A DNA stretch of 64,000 bases. It comes from Parabacteroides sp. AM08-6. GTDB lineage: Bacteria > Bacteroidota > Bacteroidia > Bacteroidales > Tannerellaceae. This document shows, in pieces, positions 36,033-45,148 of the stretch. The stretch is from positions 372,001-436,000 of the forward strand of contig NZ_QRMP01000001.1 of NCBI RefSeq assembly GCF_003473295.1. The letters are read 5' to 3'. Both the position numbers and the translations under genes were made by a program. The notes below the pieces were generated by a model. It did not search any database and was not told the DNA's origin. It worked only from the letters and a program-made list of their open reading frames with translations. Position 1 is the first letter of the stretch. Each line of letters begins with the position of its first letter.

Positions 36033-37289
36033 TTAACGATTAATCAAATTATATGCAATTTCCGCCGTCCTTTCCATAATTTCCTCTTCTCCCGGCACTT
36101 TTTTGTTTTGCATCAGTACCTTGCCGTCACAAATAACCGTATCCACGCAACTTCCATTAGCCGCATAGACCAAGTTTGAAATAAAATTATGATTCGGAGT
36201 AAAAGCCGGAATATTCAAGTCAATCAAACAAATATCAGCCAAGTATCCTTCGGCAATCCGTCCGGCTTTCAACCCGATAGCTGAGGCTCCCGCTTCCGTT
36301 GCCGCCCGGAATATTTCATCCGCCGGAATGGCTTCCGGATTCTTACGCCAGACTTTTCCTAACAACGAAGCTAGTTTCATTGCTTCTACCATGTCCAGGT
36401 TGTTGGACGATGAACAACCGTCCGTCCCCAAAGCAACTGTAATCCCCGCATTTCTCATCTCACAAAACTTAAACTGAAAACCGGAAGCCAACTTCATGTT
36501 AGAAGCCGGATTATGAACCACTTTCACGTTATAATCCGCCAACATGCGTATTTCGTCATCATCCACATAAATACCATGAGCTATAACCAACCGAGGAGAT
36601 AAAACGCCCAATTTGTAAAGATAACGGACAGGGCTTAAACCGAACTGCTTAATCGAATTCTGCACTTCCCCTTCCGTCTCCGCCAAATGAAGATGGACAG
36701 GAACCGAATGCTCATTGGAAAAAGCATGTATCCATTGCAGCAACTCACCGGAAACCGTATAAATAGCATGCGGTCCGACAGCATATTGTATCCGTTTGCT
36801 ATAACCATCCATTTCCATCACCAATTGCTCATTATACCGTTTGCATTTCTCAGCCAGTTCCGGTTGAAAATGGTCGAAACAAACACCGGACAACAAACCA
36901 CGCAAGCCCATTTCCTCCACAGCATCGGCTGTGGCATGAAACTTGTGATACATATCAAAGAAAGTCGTCGTTCCGCTTTTTATCATTTCCAGGCATGCAA
37001 GTTTCGTTCCCCAGTAAATATCCTCCCGGGTTAATTTAGCTTCATTCGGCCATATCTTCTCTTCCAGCCAGGGCATCAACGGCATGTCGTCGCCAAAACC
37101 ACGGAAAAGCGTCATGGCTGCATGGGTGTGCGCATTCACAAATCCCGGAATAATCGCCTTACGGCGCCCGTCTATCACTTGTTCCGCCTGTACGGATAAG
37201 TGGGGAGCTATTTGTTTTATCCGCTTGTTCTCGATATAAACGTCGGTTACGACGTCATTCAATAAAACATCTTTTATTAACAGACTCAT
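36033..37289 (-). CDS. mtaD: Amidohydrolase, SAH/MTA/5'-deoxyadenosine deaminase type
   Basis: The 418-residue metal-dependent hydrolase has the AHTHAAM metal site near residue 55, LHLAETEGE (His and Glu), [10 protein letters not shown] and the metal Asp in [11 protein letters not shown]. The surrounding [20 protein letters not shown] and SNMKLASG patterns fit deaminases acting on S-adenosylhomocysteine, methylthioadenosine and 5'-deoxyadenosine. The product inosyl compounds could pass to the adjacent phosphorylase. Its ATG overlaps the helicase stop by four bases (37286-37289). Confidence 0.9.
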   Translation of the reverse strand: MSLLIKDVLLNDVVTDVYIENKRIKQIAPHLSVQAEQVIDGRRKAIIPGFVNAHTHAAMTLFRGFGDDMPLMPWLEEKIWPNEAKLTREDIYWGTKLACLEMIKSGTTTFFDMYHKFHATADAVEEMGLRGLLSGVCFDHFQPELAEKCKRYNEQLVMEMDGYSKRIQYAVGPHAIYTVSGELLQWIHAFSNEHSVPVHLHLAETEGEVQNSIKQFGLSPVRYLYKLGVLSPRLVIAHGIYVDDDEIRMLADYNVKVVHNPASNMKLASGFQFKFCEMRNAGITVALGTDGCSSSNNLDMVEAMKLASLLGKVWRKNPEAIPADEIFRAATEAGASAIGLKAGRIAEGYLADICLIDLNIPAFTPNHNFISNLVYAANGSCVDTVICDGKVLMQNKKVPGEEEIMERTAEIAYNLINR

Positions 37290-38593
37290 ATAAATTTCGC
37301 TTTCATATTTTTAATCTTCTCATCCCGGATACGTTCCAGCAAAGCGGATAGCTTATTCCGTTTTACAGCGGCAAACGAGCAACTTTCTTTTACTTCGACA
37401 ATACCCAGTTCATCTTTCTCCAAACCACCTTTCTGAAACAAAAAGCCAACCACATCTTTCTTGCTCAACTTATCGCGCTTTCCCCGGTTGATGGTGAGCG
37501 TCACCCATTCCGGACGAAGCGGCTTCCGGGCCACCTCCGGTAAGAAAAATTCCTTCGGTTCGCGGGTAATATACTCAGGTACGGTTTCCACCTCATTCAA
37601 TATCAAGAAAGCATTTCCCTCTGCATTCATACGGGCTGTACGTCCGTTTCGATGAACATACGCCTCCTCATTCACCGGCAAATGATAATGAATGACATGC
37701 TGCACTTCCGGAATATCAAGCCCACGAGAGGCTAAATCGGTCGAAATAAAAACAGTGGCACTCCCATTTCGAAAATGGGATAAAGCCCGTTCACGTTCAG
37801 GCTGCTCCATTCCTCCATGAAAATATTCATTGTCCACTCCCATCTCTGTCAGATAACTACTTACCCGTTCCACCGTTTCACGGAAATTGCAAAAAATCAA
37901 AGCAGACTCACCATTCAGTTCGCCCAACAATTTATATAACGTTTCCAATTTATCTTTCACCGGCGACTTTACAATACGCAATGTCAAACCTTTCGCTTCT
38001 TTTACATCTTTCAGAAACGACAATCGTACAGGAGCCGCCATACCGATGAAATCGGGAATATCGACTGCGGCAGTAGCGGAAGTCAACACACGACGCCGTA
38101 CCCCCGGAAGATGAGAAAGTATCTCCTTCATTTCTTTCAGAAAACCTAATTCAAGGGATTTGTCGAACTCATCTAAAATCAATGTACGAACAGTATCCAA
38201 ATCGATTGTCCCTCTATCCAGATGGTCGACAATACGGCCGGGTGTTCCTATCAGAACAGCTGGCGGATACTCCAGACTCTTCTTTTCCATACGTATAGGA
38301 TGTCCGCCATAACAACAATACACTTTATAGCCGGCTCCCAGCGAACGGAACACCGTCTCTATCTGCAAGGCTAACTCGCGGGAAGGAGCGATAATCAAAG
38401 CTTGTATTCGTTCCTCTCCGGGCGTAAGTGTTGTCAACAGCGGCAAAAGAAATGCAAGCGTTTTCCCGGAACCGGTCGGACTCAATAACAACATATCCTT
38501 CGTTGTTCCGGCATCCAGCACAGCTTGCTGCATCTCATTCAACTTCTCAATACCCGTATTAGCAAGCGCACGGGCTATTATTTCATTATTCAT
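37286..38593 (-). CDS. DEAD-box RNA helicase
   Basis: The 435-residue helicase carries the Q motif (GIEKLNEMQ), Walker A SPTGSGKT, motif Ib TPGRIVDH, the DEAD box variant DEFD, SAT, and the C-terminal HRNGRTAR motif VI. The C-terminal extension, about residues 365-435, with VTLNRGKRDKL-like sequence (VTLTINRGKRDKLSKKDVVGF), is a DbpA-type RNA-binding domain, so action on 23S rRNA is likely. The start at 38593 directly follows the peptidase stop; an in-frame ATG at 38623 would overlap the peptidase by 29 nt. Confidence 0.9.
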   Translation of the reverse strand: MNNEIIARALANTGIEKLNEMQQAVLDAGTTKDMLLLSPTGSGKTLAFLLPLLTTLTPGEERIQALIIAPSRELALQIETVFRSLGAGYKVYCCYGGHPIRMEKKSLEYPPAVLIGTPGRIVDHLDRGTIDLDTVRTLILDEFDKSLELGFLKEMKEILSHLPGVRRRVLTSATAAVDIPDFIGMAAPVRLSFLKDVKEAKGLTLRIVKSPVKDKLETLYKLLGELNGESALIFCNFRETVERVSSYLTEMGVDNEYFHGGMEQPERERALSHFRNGSATVFISTDLASRGLDIPEVQHVIHYHLPVNEEAYVHRNGRTARMNAEGNAFLILNEVETVPEYITREPKEFFLPEVARKPLRPEWVTLTINRGKRDKLSKKDVVGFLFQKGGLEKDELGIVEVKESCSFAAVKRNKLSALLERIRDEKIKNMKAKFI

Positions 38594-38594
38594 A

Positions 38595-39950
38595 TTATTT
38601 GTATCGTCTATAAAATTCAGCAACCGATTCTATTCCTTTATAAAAGAAATCGAGCATACAGCTTTCATTTGGCGAATGGATTGCATTTTGTTCAAGTCCA
38701 AATCCCATTAATACCGTCTTAATCCCCAATACTTGCTCGAATGTGGAAATAATGGGGATACTTCCTCCCCTGCGCACAGCAAGCGGTTTCTTTCCGAAAG
38801 CCACTTCCACAGCCTCTTCCGCCGCCCGATAAGCCGGCATATCTATCGGGCAAACATAACCTTCGCCACCGTGGCTGGGCGTAACCTTCACCTTTACAGA
38901 AGCAGGCGCCACTGATGTTATATAATCCTCGAACAATTTTGATATTTTAGCGTGATTCTGATGCGGAACCAATCGACAGGAAACTTTTGCATAAGCTTTG
39001 GAAGGCAAGACCGTTTTACTCCCTTCTCCTGTATAACCGCCCCAGATACCGCATATATCAAACGATGGACGGCAACTGTTGCGTTCCAGTGTGGAATACC
39101 CCTTTTCACCGAATAATTCATCAACCCCGATAGCTGCTTTGTATTTCTCCTCGTCGAAAGGAATCCTGGCAATCATTTCACGTTCTGCTTTCGAAACGAC
39201 CTCGACATCCTCATAAAAGCCAGGAATGGTAATACGCCCGTCGTCATCCGTAATGTCAGCCATTAATTTACAAAGGATATTTACAGGATTCGCTACAGCC
39301 CCGCCAAAATGGCCCGAATGCAAATCGCGGTTTGGTCCCGTCACTTCCAACTCCCAGTAAGCAAGCCCCCGAAGTCCGGTAGTCAGCGAGGGTGTTTCGG
39401 CACTCACCATACTGGTATCGGATACGACTATTACATCCGCCTTCAACAAATCCTTATGAGCAAGACAAAAAGCTTCCAGATTCGTAGAACCAATTTCCTC
39501 TTCACCTTCAAAAATAAATTTCACATTACAGCCCAGCAACTCCTGCTTAAGAGCCGTTTCGAAACCCTTCACCTGCATCATGGCCTGTCCCTTATCATCA
39601 TCGGCACCACGTGCCCAGATACGCCCCTCCCGTATTTCCGGTTCGAAAGGCTTACTTTTCCAAAGCTCGAGCGGTTCGGCCGGCATTACATCATAATGGG
39701 CATAAACAAGCACCGTCTTTGCTTCAGGTGAAAGTATCTTTTCCCCATAAACAACCGGATTGCCGGCTGTCGGCATAACCTCCGCTTTATCAGCACCTGA
39801 AGCTAAAAGCAGCTCTACCCAACGTGCGGCACAAGCTGCCATATCCTGCTTATTCTCCTGTTTGGCGCTCACCGACGGGATACGAATGAGCGAAAACAGT
39901 TCTTCTATGAAACGGTCCTTATTGGACTCGATATACATTTTTACGGACAT
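38595..39950 (-). CDS. M20-family dipeptidase
   Basis: The 451-residue zinc metallopeptidase has the M20 metal ligands in VYAHYDVMP, GADDDKGQ and EGEEEIGS, and the dimerisation-domain sequence LHSGHFGG. The C-terminal VRRGGSIPI motif carries the conserved Arg. This is the carnosinase-like/PepV-like branch acting on dipeptides. It is the first gene of a four-gene minus-strand run with the DEAD-box helicase, mtaD and punA. The 330 bp before it hold two inverted repeats. Confidence 0.92.
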   Translation of the reverse strand: MSVKMYIESNKDRFIEELFSLIRIPSVSAKQENKQDMAACAARWVELLLASGADKAEVMPTAGNPVVYGEKILSPEAKTVLVYAHYDVMPAEPLELWKSKPFEPEIREGRIWARGADDDKGQAMMQVKGFETALKQELLGCNVKFIFEGEEEIGSTNLEAFCLAHKDLLKADVIVVSDTSMVSAETPSLTTGLRGLAYWELEVTGPNRDLHSGHFGGAVANPVNILCKLMADITDDDGRITIPGFYEDVEVVSKAEREMIARIPFDEEKYKAAIGVDELFGEKGYSTLERNSCRPSFDICGIWGGYTGEGSKTVLPSKAYAKVSCRLVPHQNHAKISKLFEDYITSVAPASVKVKVTPSHGGEGYVCPIDMPAYRAAEEAVEVAFGKKPLAVRRGGSIPIISTFEQVLGIKTVLMGFGLEQNAIHSPNESCMLDFFYKGIESVAEFYRRYK

Positions 39951-39958
39951 ACTATTTC

Positions 39959-40015
39959 TTTTTAATTTCTATACCTGTATTCTTTGTTTCAGGATACAAG
40001 TATACAAATTAAAAA
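39959..40015. repeat. 22-bp inverted repeat just upstream of the dipeptidase gene
   Basis: The arms at 39959-39980 (TTTTTAATTTCTATACCTGTAT) and 39994-40015 are complementary at 20 of 22 positions, with a 13-nt loop. The near arm begins 8 nt from the dipeptidase ATG. It may be an operator, or a leader hairpin affecting initiation. Together with 40112-40143 it is the only clear structure in the gene-free stretch 39951-40281. Confidence 0.5.
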
Positions 40016-40111
40016 GGAGGAAGCCAAATAAAAAGAAATCAATACTCCTCAAAAATATCACCTTTGATATTTCCAAAACCAACCTATCTTCTTCTATTTT
40101 CGTACTAAGCA

Positions 40112-40143
40112 TTTTTACTTTCAACATATATGGAAAGTAAAAA
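40112..40143. terminator. Hairpin downstream of malY
   Basis: TTTTTACTTTC (40112-40122) and GAAAGTAAAAA (40133-40143) are perfectly complementary around a 10-nt loop. It lies 139 nt past the malY stop in its direction of transcription and may end the DUF418-DUF3737-malY transcript. Confidence 0.45.
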
Positions 40144-40281
40144 GCACATATGTCTACTTACATTTCAACAATTGTATAAATCTATTTCATCATTCATATA
40201 AACCAAAATCGCACGGGAGAAAATCGGAGAAAGCATGTTTCCTTTCCCGAAAAAGGAAATATTGAACAGAGAAATTCGATA

Positions 40282-41442
40282 TTATCTCTTCAAAGCCCGT
40301 CTCAACCTGTCCAAACCTTCTTTCAACAATTCACGTGGACAGGCTATATTGATGCGGATAAACCCCTCGCCCGCCTCACCATACAGGCTTCCTTCATTTA
40401 CCCACAACTTTTCCTTTTCCAGTAGCCTGCCGGCAATCTCTTCGGAAGATTGTTGCAAAGCCCTGCAATCCACCCAGACTAAATAAGTACCTTCCAGCAG
40501 GGTTACAGTCAGGTGAGGAAGATGTTCCTGAAAATAAATCCGCAAATAGTTATAATTATGCAAAAGATAATGTTTCAACTCTTCCAACCATTCCTCTCCC
40601 TCCTTGTAAGCTGCCATTAAAGCCTCGACACCAAACGGATTCACATCACATACTTCATTGATATTTATGGCTCTGTCTATTTTCTTACGTACCTCCTCAT
40701 CTACAGATACGATATTGGCAATCTGCAGTCCCGCCAAATTGAATGCCTTACTCGGAGATATACAGGTTACCGAATTTGCCAGGAATTCGTCCGATATTGA
40801 AGCAAAAGGGATATAAGTATGTCCCGGATAAACCAGCTCGCAATGGATTTCGTCTGCTATCACCCTTACATTGTTTTGTAAGCAAATCTCTCCGATACGG
40901 ACCAGCTCCGGTCGTGTCCATACCCTCCCTGCCGGATTATGCGGATTACACAACAATAATAGTTTGACCTTTGGGTCGGCGACCTTCCTTTCCAAATCAT
41001 CAAAATCAATCTGATACGTATCATTCCCGTAAAGGAGTGGATTCGAGACAATTTCGCAGCCATTATTACGGATGGAAGAGAAAAAACAATTATATACGGG
41101 CGTCTGCACCAATATGCAATCGCCCGGAACAGTCAACGCTTTGATTACAGCCGACAGGGCCGGAACGACCCCTGAAGTATAGAGAATCCAGTCCGGTTCT
41201 ATCTGCCAGCTATGCCGGTGAGAAAACCAGTCTACCACAGCCTCATAATAAGCAGGCGGCACTCTCGTATAACCGAAAATACCGTGTTCCACCCGTTTAC
41301 GCAACGCCTCAATCACAGGAGGAGCCGTACGGAAATCCATATCGGCTACCCACATGGGCAGAACCTCCTCCTCTTTTGCAGAATCCCATTTATAAGAATT
41401 GGTTCCGCGACGGGGTATTATTTCATCAAAATTGTATTTCAT
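40282..41442 (-). CDS. malY: MalY/PatB-family cystathionine beta-lyase/aminotransferase
   Basis: This PLP fold-type I enzyme of 386 residues shows the MalY/PatB N terminus ([20 protein letters not shown]), [15 protein letters not shown] and [14 protein letters not shown]. The PLP lysine is in [12 protein letters not shown], and RINIACPR is present at the C terminus. It cleaves cystathionine or cysteine to ammonia, pyruvate and a thiol. The ATG at 41442 overlaps the TGA of the DUF3737 gene (bases 41439-41442), giving strict translational coupling; an upstream in-frame ATG at 41454 would overlap it further. Confidence 0.92.
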   Translation of the reverse strand: MKYNFDEIIPRRGTNSYKWDSAKEEEVLPMWVADMDFRTAPPVIEALRKRVEHGIFGYTRVPPAYYEAVVDWFSHRHSWQIEPDWILYTSGVVPALSAVIKALTVPGDCILVQTPVYNCFFSSIRNNGCEIVSNPLLYGNDTYQIDFDDLERKVADPKVKLLLLCNPHNPAGRVWTRPELVRIGEICLQNNVRVIADEIHCELVYPGHTYIPFASISDEFLANSVTCISPSKAFNLAGLQIANIVSVDEEVRKKIDRAININEVCDVNPFGVEALMAAYKEGEEWLEELKHYLLHNYNYLRIYFQEHLPHLTVTLLEGTYLVWVDCRALQQSSEEIAGRLLEKEKLWVNEGSLYGEAGEGFIRINIACPRELLKEGLDRLRRALKR

Positions 41443-42305
41443 TGGTTGAAACAAGTTTGGTTATCCCACAACTTCAATTCACAATTACCCGGTTCTTTGA
41501 TATGCTCATCGAGGATAATCTTGCCGTAGCTTTCGGCTGTAATACTTCCCGTGCGCGGATTTTTCACACTATGCACGGGACTATTAATAGTAGCCTGCAC
41601 GCTACTGTATTCGAAACATAAGTCAGCATCGTCGGCCATTGTACAATTTTCCATCACCAAGTCGTGGGCATAACAAAGGGATTGCGTACCCGAAATCTTA
41701 CAATTCACTAAGCGCAGGTTATGGGAATGCCACCCCAGGTATTCACCATTCAGTTCCGAGTCATATACCGTTACATTTTCAGTATTCCAGAAAGCATCTT
41801 TCGAATTGATAATCGCATTGCGGATTTCCACATTTTTACAGTACTGAAATGAATAATTGCCATCCTGACGATAGTTTTCAATGCGGATATTTTCTCCATT
41901 CATAAAGACATAGTCCGCTTTTTCTATCCGTACATTTTTCAGTTCCACATTACGGCAATTCCAGAAAGTTTCCAAAGCGTTAGGTAACTGTACGTTTTCC
42001 AATTTAATCCCATCCATTTCGCGAAACATTTTCGGAGCTTCCACCACTGTATCCGTCATCAGTAAATCCTTAGAATACCACAAAGCAGCACGCGCTCCCT
42101 CCGTAAAGAAACAGTTTTTTATGATAAAACCATCGGTATGCCAGAAAGGATACTTGCCTTCAAAACGACAGTTTACGGCAATAATGTTACTACATTCCTT
42201 CAACGCGGACTCACCCGCATGAATGGTTACATCTTCCAGTAGTAAGTCACGTGTCGCAAACAAAGGACGTTCGCCTCCGTATTCCCTGTTTTTAATCTGT
42301 TCCAT
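41439..42305 (-). CDS. DUF3737 right-handed beta-helix protein
   Basis: The 288-residue protein is built of short repeats of the type [20 protein letters not shown]. Each turn carries aromatic and Asn/Cys ladder residues, which is typical of a right-handed parallel beta-helix. It matches DUF3737, known in gut Bacteroidota and Firmicutes and without assigned activity. There is no signal peptide, so it is cytosolic. It is coupled by a four-base overlap to malY and follows the DUF418 gene by 35 nt, so the three probably act together. Confidence 0.85.
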   Translation of the reverse strand: MEQIKNREYGGERPLFATRDLLLEDVTIHAGESALKECSNIIAVNCRFEGKYPFWHTDGFIIKNCFFTEGARAALWYSKDLLMTDTVVEAPKMFREMDGIKLENVQLPNALETFWNCRNVELKNVRIEKADYVFMNGENIRIENYRQDGNYSFQYCKNVEIRNAIINSKDAFWNTENVTVYDSELNGEYLGWHSHNLRLVNCKISGTQSLCYAHDLVMENCTMADDADLCFEYSSVQATINSPVHSVKNPRTGSITAESYGKIILDEHIKEPGNCELKLWDNQTCFNQ

Positions 42306-42340
42306 AATTCAATTACTTTATTTTAATATTTATTTCATTT

Positions 42341-43564
42341 TCATTTTAAAAGTTTAAGCCGTTTTCCATAAGTCAGCATGCGCCAAATCCATTCCAACGG
42401 ACCAAACCGGAAATAAGACAGCCAAAAATAGCTGAAGAGCATTTCAACAAAATATACGACGGTCGCAATCAACAGAACATAAACAAGCCCTGTATTAGCC
42501 CCTAATCCAAAACCAATACCATAAAAAATGACTATCCCCCAGACAGACTGTCCGATATAATTTGTCAGCGCCATCCGTCCCGGAGCTGCCAACGCCCGGA
42601 AAAAACAGTTTTCACCCATACGAAGATACAGCAGGCAAATGCCACTCATATAGGCCAGCCCCATCGGAAACACACTGAACGTATAGAAAACGGAATGCCC
42701 TGCCAATCCCCAAGGGTGAACGTTCATTGCACTCCAAGCATATAGCAGAGAGAAAGGCAAACCGACAAAACAGCCATACAAAAATACTCGTTTCAGCAAG
42801 GACCTATGTTCATTGAGCCCGGCAAACAAGCGGTTTCTGCCAATATAAAACCCCAGCAAGAATAATCCCATTACTTTGAAAAAACGATTGCCGTCTATAA
42901 ATTCCTGCATTCTGACAAATGCACCCTGTACCAGAAATTGAAACACTTCGGTATAACTATTCCCCATTTTTAACCAATAGCCGAAATTATCGTCAGTGAT
43001 GCCATACTTCACGCAATAATATTGTTGCATCCGAATAACCGGTGCGGAAGGACTAACACCGGACAAGGAAATAAAAATATCTATCCCTATCGGCAACAAC
43101 AACAATACAGCCGCACTCACCAGCAATCCCCTATCAGACATATTCCGGAACAACGGCAGGAACAATCCGGCCAGTGCATAAAGCATCAGGATATCGCCAC
43201 TCCAAAGAAACATCAGATGCACAAAGCCGATAACTAGCAAAATACCCATCCGTCGATAAAAAACGCGAAAACCGTCAGCCTGCTTCCGCACCGCATTCGA
43301 GAGAATAATCGAAAAACCGATACCGAACAACAGAGAAAACAGGGTATAGAACTTGCCGTCTATAAATATATACTGCAAATACCGGATAATCCGGTCAATC
43401 CCTGCCGTAGGCATATTGCTTACCACCTCGCTTTTCAAAAAGGTATAAAGGGAAAATTCGGGAAAGTTTGCCAAGCAAATTCCGAACAAGGCAAGCCCCC
43501 GCAAAGCATCCAGAATAATATAACGTTCTTGCTGTCCGACCGGACTCAGATTCTTTATATCCAT
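42341..43564 (-). CDS. DUF418-domain membrane protein (YeiB-like)
   Basis: The 407-residue protein has about ten membrane helices and the YeiB/DUF418 layout. An N-terminal IILDALRGLALFGICLAN (a motif shared with acyltransferase-3-like proteins) comes first, and the C-terminal DUF418 part has MALTNYIGQSVWG and WLSYFRFGPLEWIWRMLTYG. These families have no firm function; roles in envelope modification or transport are proposed. It heads the three-gene run with DUF3737 and malY. The 200 bp upstream show no strong promoter match. Confidence 0.88.
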   Translation of the reverse strand: MDIKNLSPVGQQERYIILDALRGLALFGICLANFPEFSLYTFLKSEVVSNMPTAGIDRIIRYLQYIFIDGKFYTLFSLLFGIGFSIILSNAVRKQADGFRVFYRRMGILLVIGFVHLMFLWSGDILMLYALAGLFLPLFRNMSDRGLLVSAAVLLLLPIGIDIFISLSGVSPSAPVIRMQQYYCVKYGITDDNFGYWLKMGNSYTEVFQFLVQGAFVRMQEFIDGNRFFKVMGLFLLGFYIGRNRLFAGLNEHRSLLKRVFLYGCFVGLPFSLLYAWSAMNVHPWGLAGHSVFYTFSVFPMGLAYMSGICLLYLRMGENCFFRALAAPGRMALTNYIGQSVWGIVIFYGIGFGLGANTGLVYVLLIATVVYFVEMLFSYFWLSYFRFGPLEWIWRMLTYGKRLKLLK

Positions 43565-43680
43565 TGTTTTCTTTGTTGTACTATGATTCCATATTTATTA
43601 TTTTTCCGGATATGATTAGGTATTTTTCCGAAAATCAGGCCTAAATACATCTGTAAAAATAGGAAAATAATCTGTAATAC

Positions 43681-43773
43681 CTAACATTTCAGCCACTTAT
43701 ACTCGGAAATTCGTGGATAAGAATCTTTGAAGTCTGCAAATTTGTTTTTATCCCAAACTTGATAATCATACAT
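43681..43773 (-). pseudogene. Short open frame, possible remnant of a deleted gene
   Basis: The 30-codon frame (MYDYQVWDKNKFADFKDSYP, then RISEYKWLKC) starts within the last codons of the cupin remnant and has a coding-like composition. It could be the tail of a lost downstream gene that now restarts here. No family is recognised; it may be chance. Confidence 0.25.
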
Positions 43774-44035
43774 CCTGCGCCACAGCTTGGGCATAATCTT
43801 CATCACTAACCCGTTCCAACCAAGTATTCTTATTATTCTGCGGATTACATTCTACAGCAATATGCGAAAACCAGCTGTCGGGTGCAGCTCCATGCCAATG
43901 TTCCACATCATTTCCAACCGAGAATTCACTAATTTTAGGTACTTCTGTTTTCATTTTCTGCGCATTTATACTACCTATGCCGAAAAATACCAACGACATG
44001 GCAATGATTATTAAAATCTGATTCCTGCAATTCAC
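43766..44035 (-). pseudogene. Secreted cupin gene with internal deletion
   Basis: The 89-residue frame has an intact signal peptide (cleavage near SINAQ, residue 25), 16 residues of mature N terminus, then abruptly the C-terminal part of a small cupin (VEHWHGAAPDSWFSHIAVEC, NTWLERVSDEDY). Full-length relatives of about 150-180 residues have the first cupin metal motif (HxH...E) between these parts; here it is missing. The frame is kept, so an in-frame deletion is likely. A -7 box (44068-44075) still precedes it. It faces the AraC pair that may once have controlled it. Confidence 0.75.
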
Positions 44036-44067
44036 TATCGTTTAATTTTTAAATTATTATTCGATAG

Positions 44068-44075
44068 CAAAAGTA
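44068..44075 (-). promoter_or_regulatory. -7 box of the cupin remnant
   Basis: The minus strand reads TACTTTTG, 33 nt before the ATG at 44035. Confidence 0.5.
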
Positions 44076-44173
44076 CCTTGGAGACAAACGTGGTCGTGTA
44101 TACAAATTACGGATGTTTGTAACTCTATTACGGTTTTCACCTAAAGCCATGAAGTTTCTATTGTTAGATTATT

Positions 44174-44181
44174 TATCTTTG
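44174..44181 (+). promoter_or_regulatory. -7 box of the first AraC gene
   Basis: TATCTTTG lies 25 nt before the ATG at 44206. Confidence 0.5.
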
Positions 44182-44205
44182 AAACAAATTAATAAATGAA
44201 GCGAT

Positions 44206-45105
44206 ATGGAAGAGGTTATAAAATTAGATGCTGTAGACCAGTATAACAAATTGTTCGGGCTGGAAACTTTACATCCTTTGGTAAGTGTCGTTGACTTATC
44301 AAAAGCAACATTGTTCACCCCTCATCACCGTATTAATTATGGTATATATGCTCTTTTTTTAAAAGAGACAAAATGTGGTGATATCCGGTATGGACGACAA
44401 AATTATGATTATCAGGAAGGAACCGTGGTAGGTTTTGCCCCCGGACAAATCGTGACTACTGAAAGAAAGAAAAATACGAAATTAACTGCACGTGGAATTT
44501 TATTCCATCCCGACCTGATTCGCGGAACAGCTTTGGGACGGGACATCAAACGATATTCCTTTTTTTCGTATGAATCCACTGAAGCTCTTCACCTTTCAGA
44601 ACAGGAGAAAGGAATCGTTATGGATTGCCTTGATAAAATCCAGATAGAACTGGAACATGCTATCGACAAACACAGCAAACGCCTGATATGTATGAATATC
44701 GAATTGCTTCTTGACTATTGCATGCGCTTTTACGAACGACAGTTTACCACCCGTTCGGAGGTAAATAAGGATGTATTGGTAAAATTTGAACAATTGTTGG
44801 ACGAATACCTGCTAAGTGATCTTCCGGGACAAAAAGGCTTGCCTACAGTCAAATATTTTGCGGATAAGATATGTTTGTCACCCAACTATTTCGGCGACTT
44901 GATAAAAAAAGAGACGGGAAAAACGGCACAGGAATATATCCAGAACAAAATCCTTGGTTTGGCTAAGGAATGGATACTGGGCACAAATAAGACTGTCAGT
45001 CAGATTGCTTACGATCTTGGGTTCCAATATTCCCAACATTTTAGCCGTCTATTTAAGAAAAATGTAGGCTATACTCCAAACGAATATAGAAAATTACAAG
45101 CATAA
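44206..45105 (+). CDS. AraC-family transcriptional regulator (copy 1)
   Basis: The 299-residue protein has a cupin-like N-terminal sensing domain (about 15-150) and a C-terminal AraC DNA-binding domain with two HTH units (GLPTVKYFADKICLSPNYF and KTVSQIAYDLGFQYSQHF, then RLFKKNVGYTPNEYRK). It is divergent from the decayed cupin gene, and such regulators commonly control adjacent redox or cupin genes. The second AraC gene downstream is a paralogue. The effector is unknown. Confidence 0.9.
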   Translation: MEEVIKLDAVDQYNKLFGLETLHPLVSVVDLSKATLFTPHHRINYGIYALFLKETKCGDIRYGRQNYDYQEGTVVGFAPGQIVTTERKKNTKLTARGILFHPDLIRGTALGRDIKRYSFFSYESTEALHLSEQEKGIVMDCLDKIQIELEHAIDKHSKRLICMNIELLLDYCMRFYERQFTTRSEVNKDVLVKFEQLLDEYLLSDLPGQKGLPTVKYFADKICLSPNYFGDLIKKETGKTAQEYIQNKILGLAKEWILGTNKTVSQIAYDLGFQYSQHFSRLFKKNVGYTPNEYRKLQA

Positions 45106-45148
45106 AGAAATAAACCCAATAATAAAAAACACGACAGTGTATAATAAG

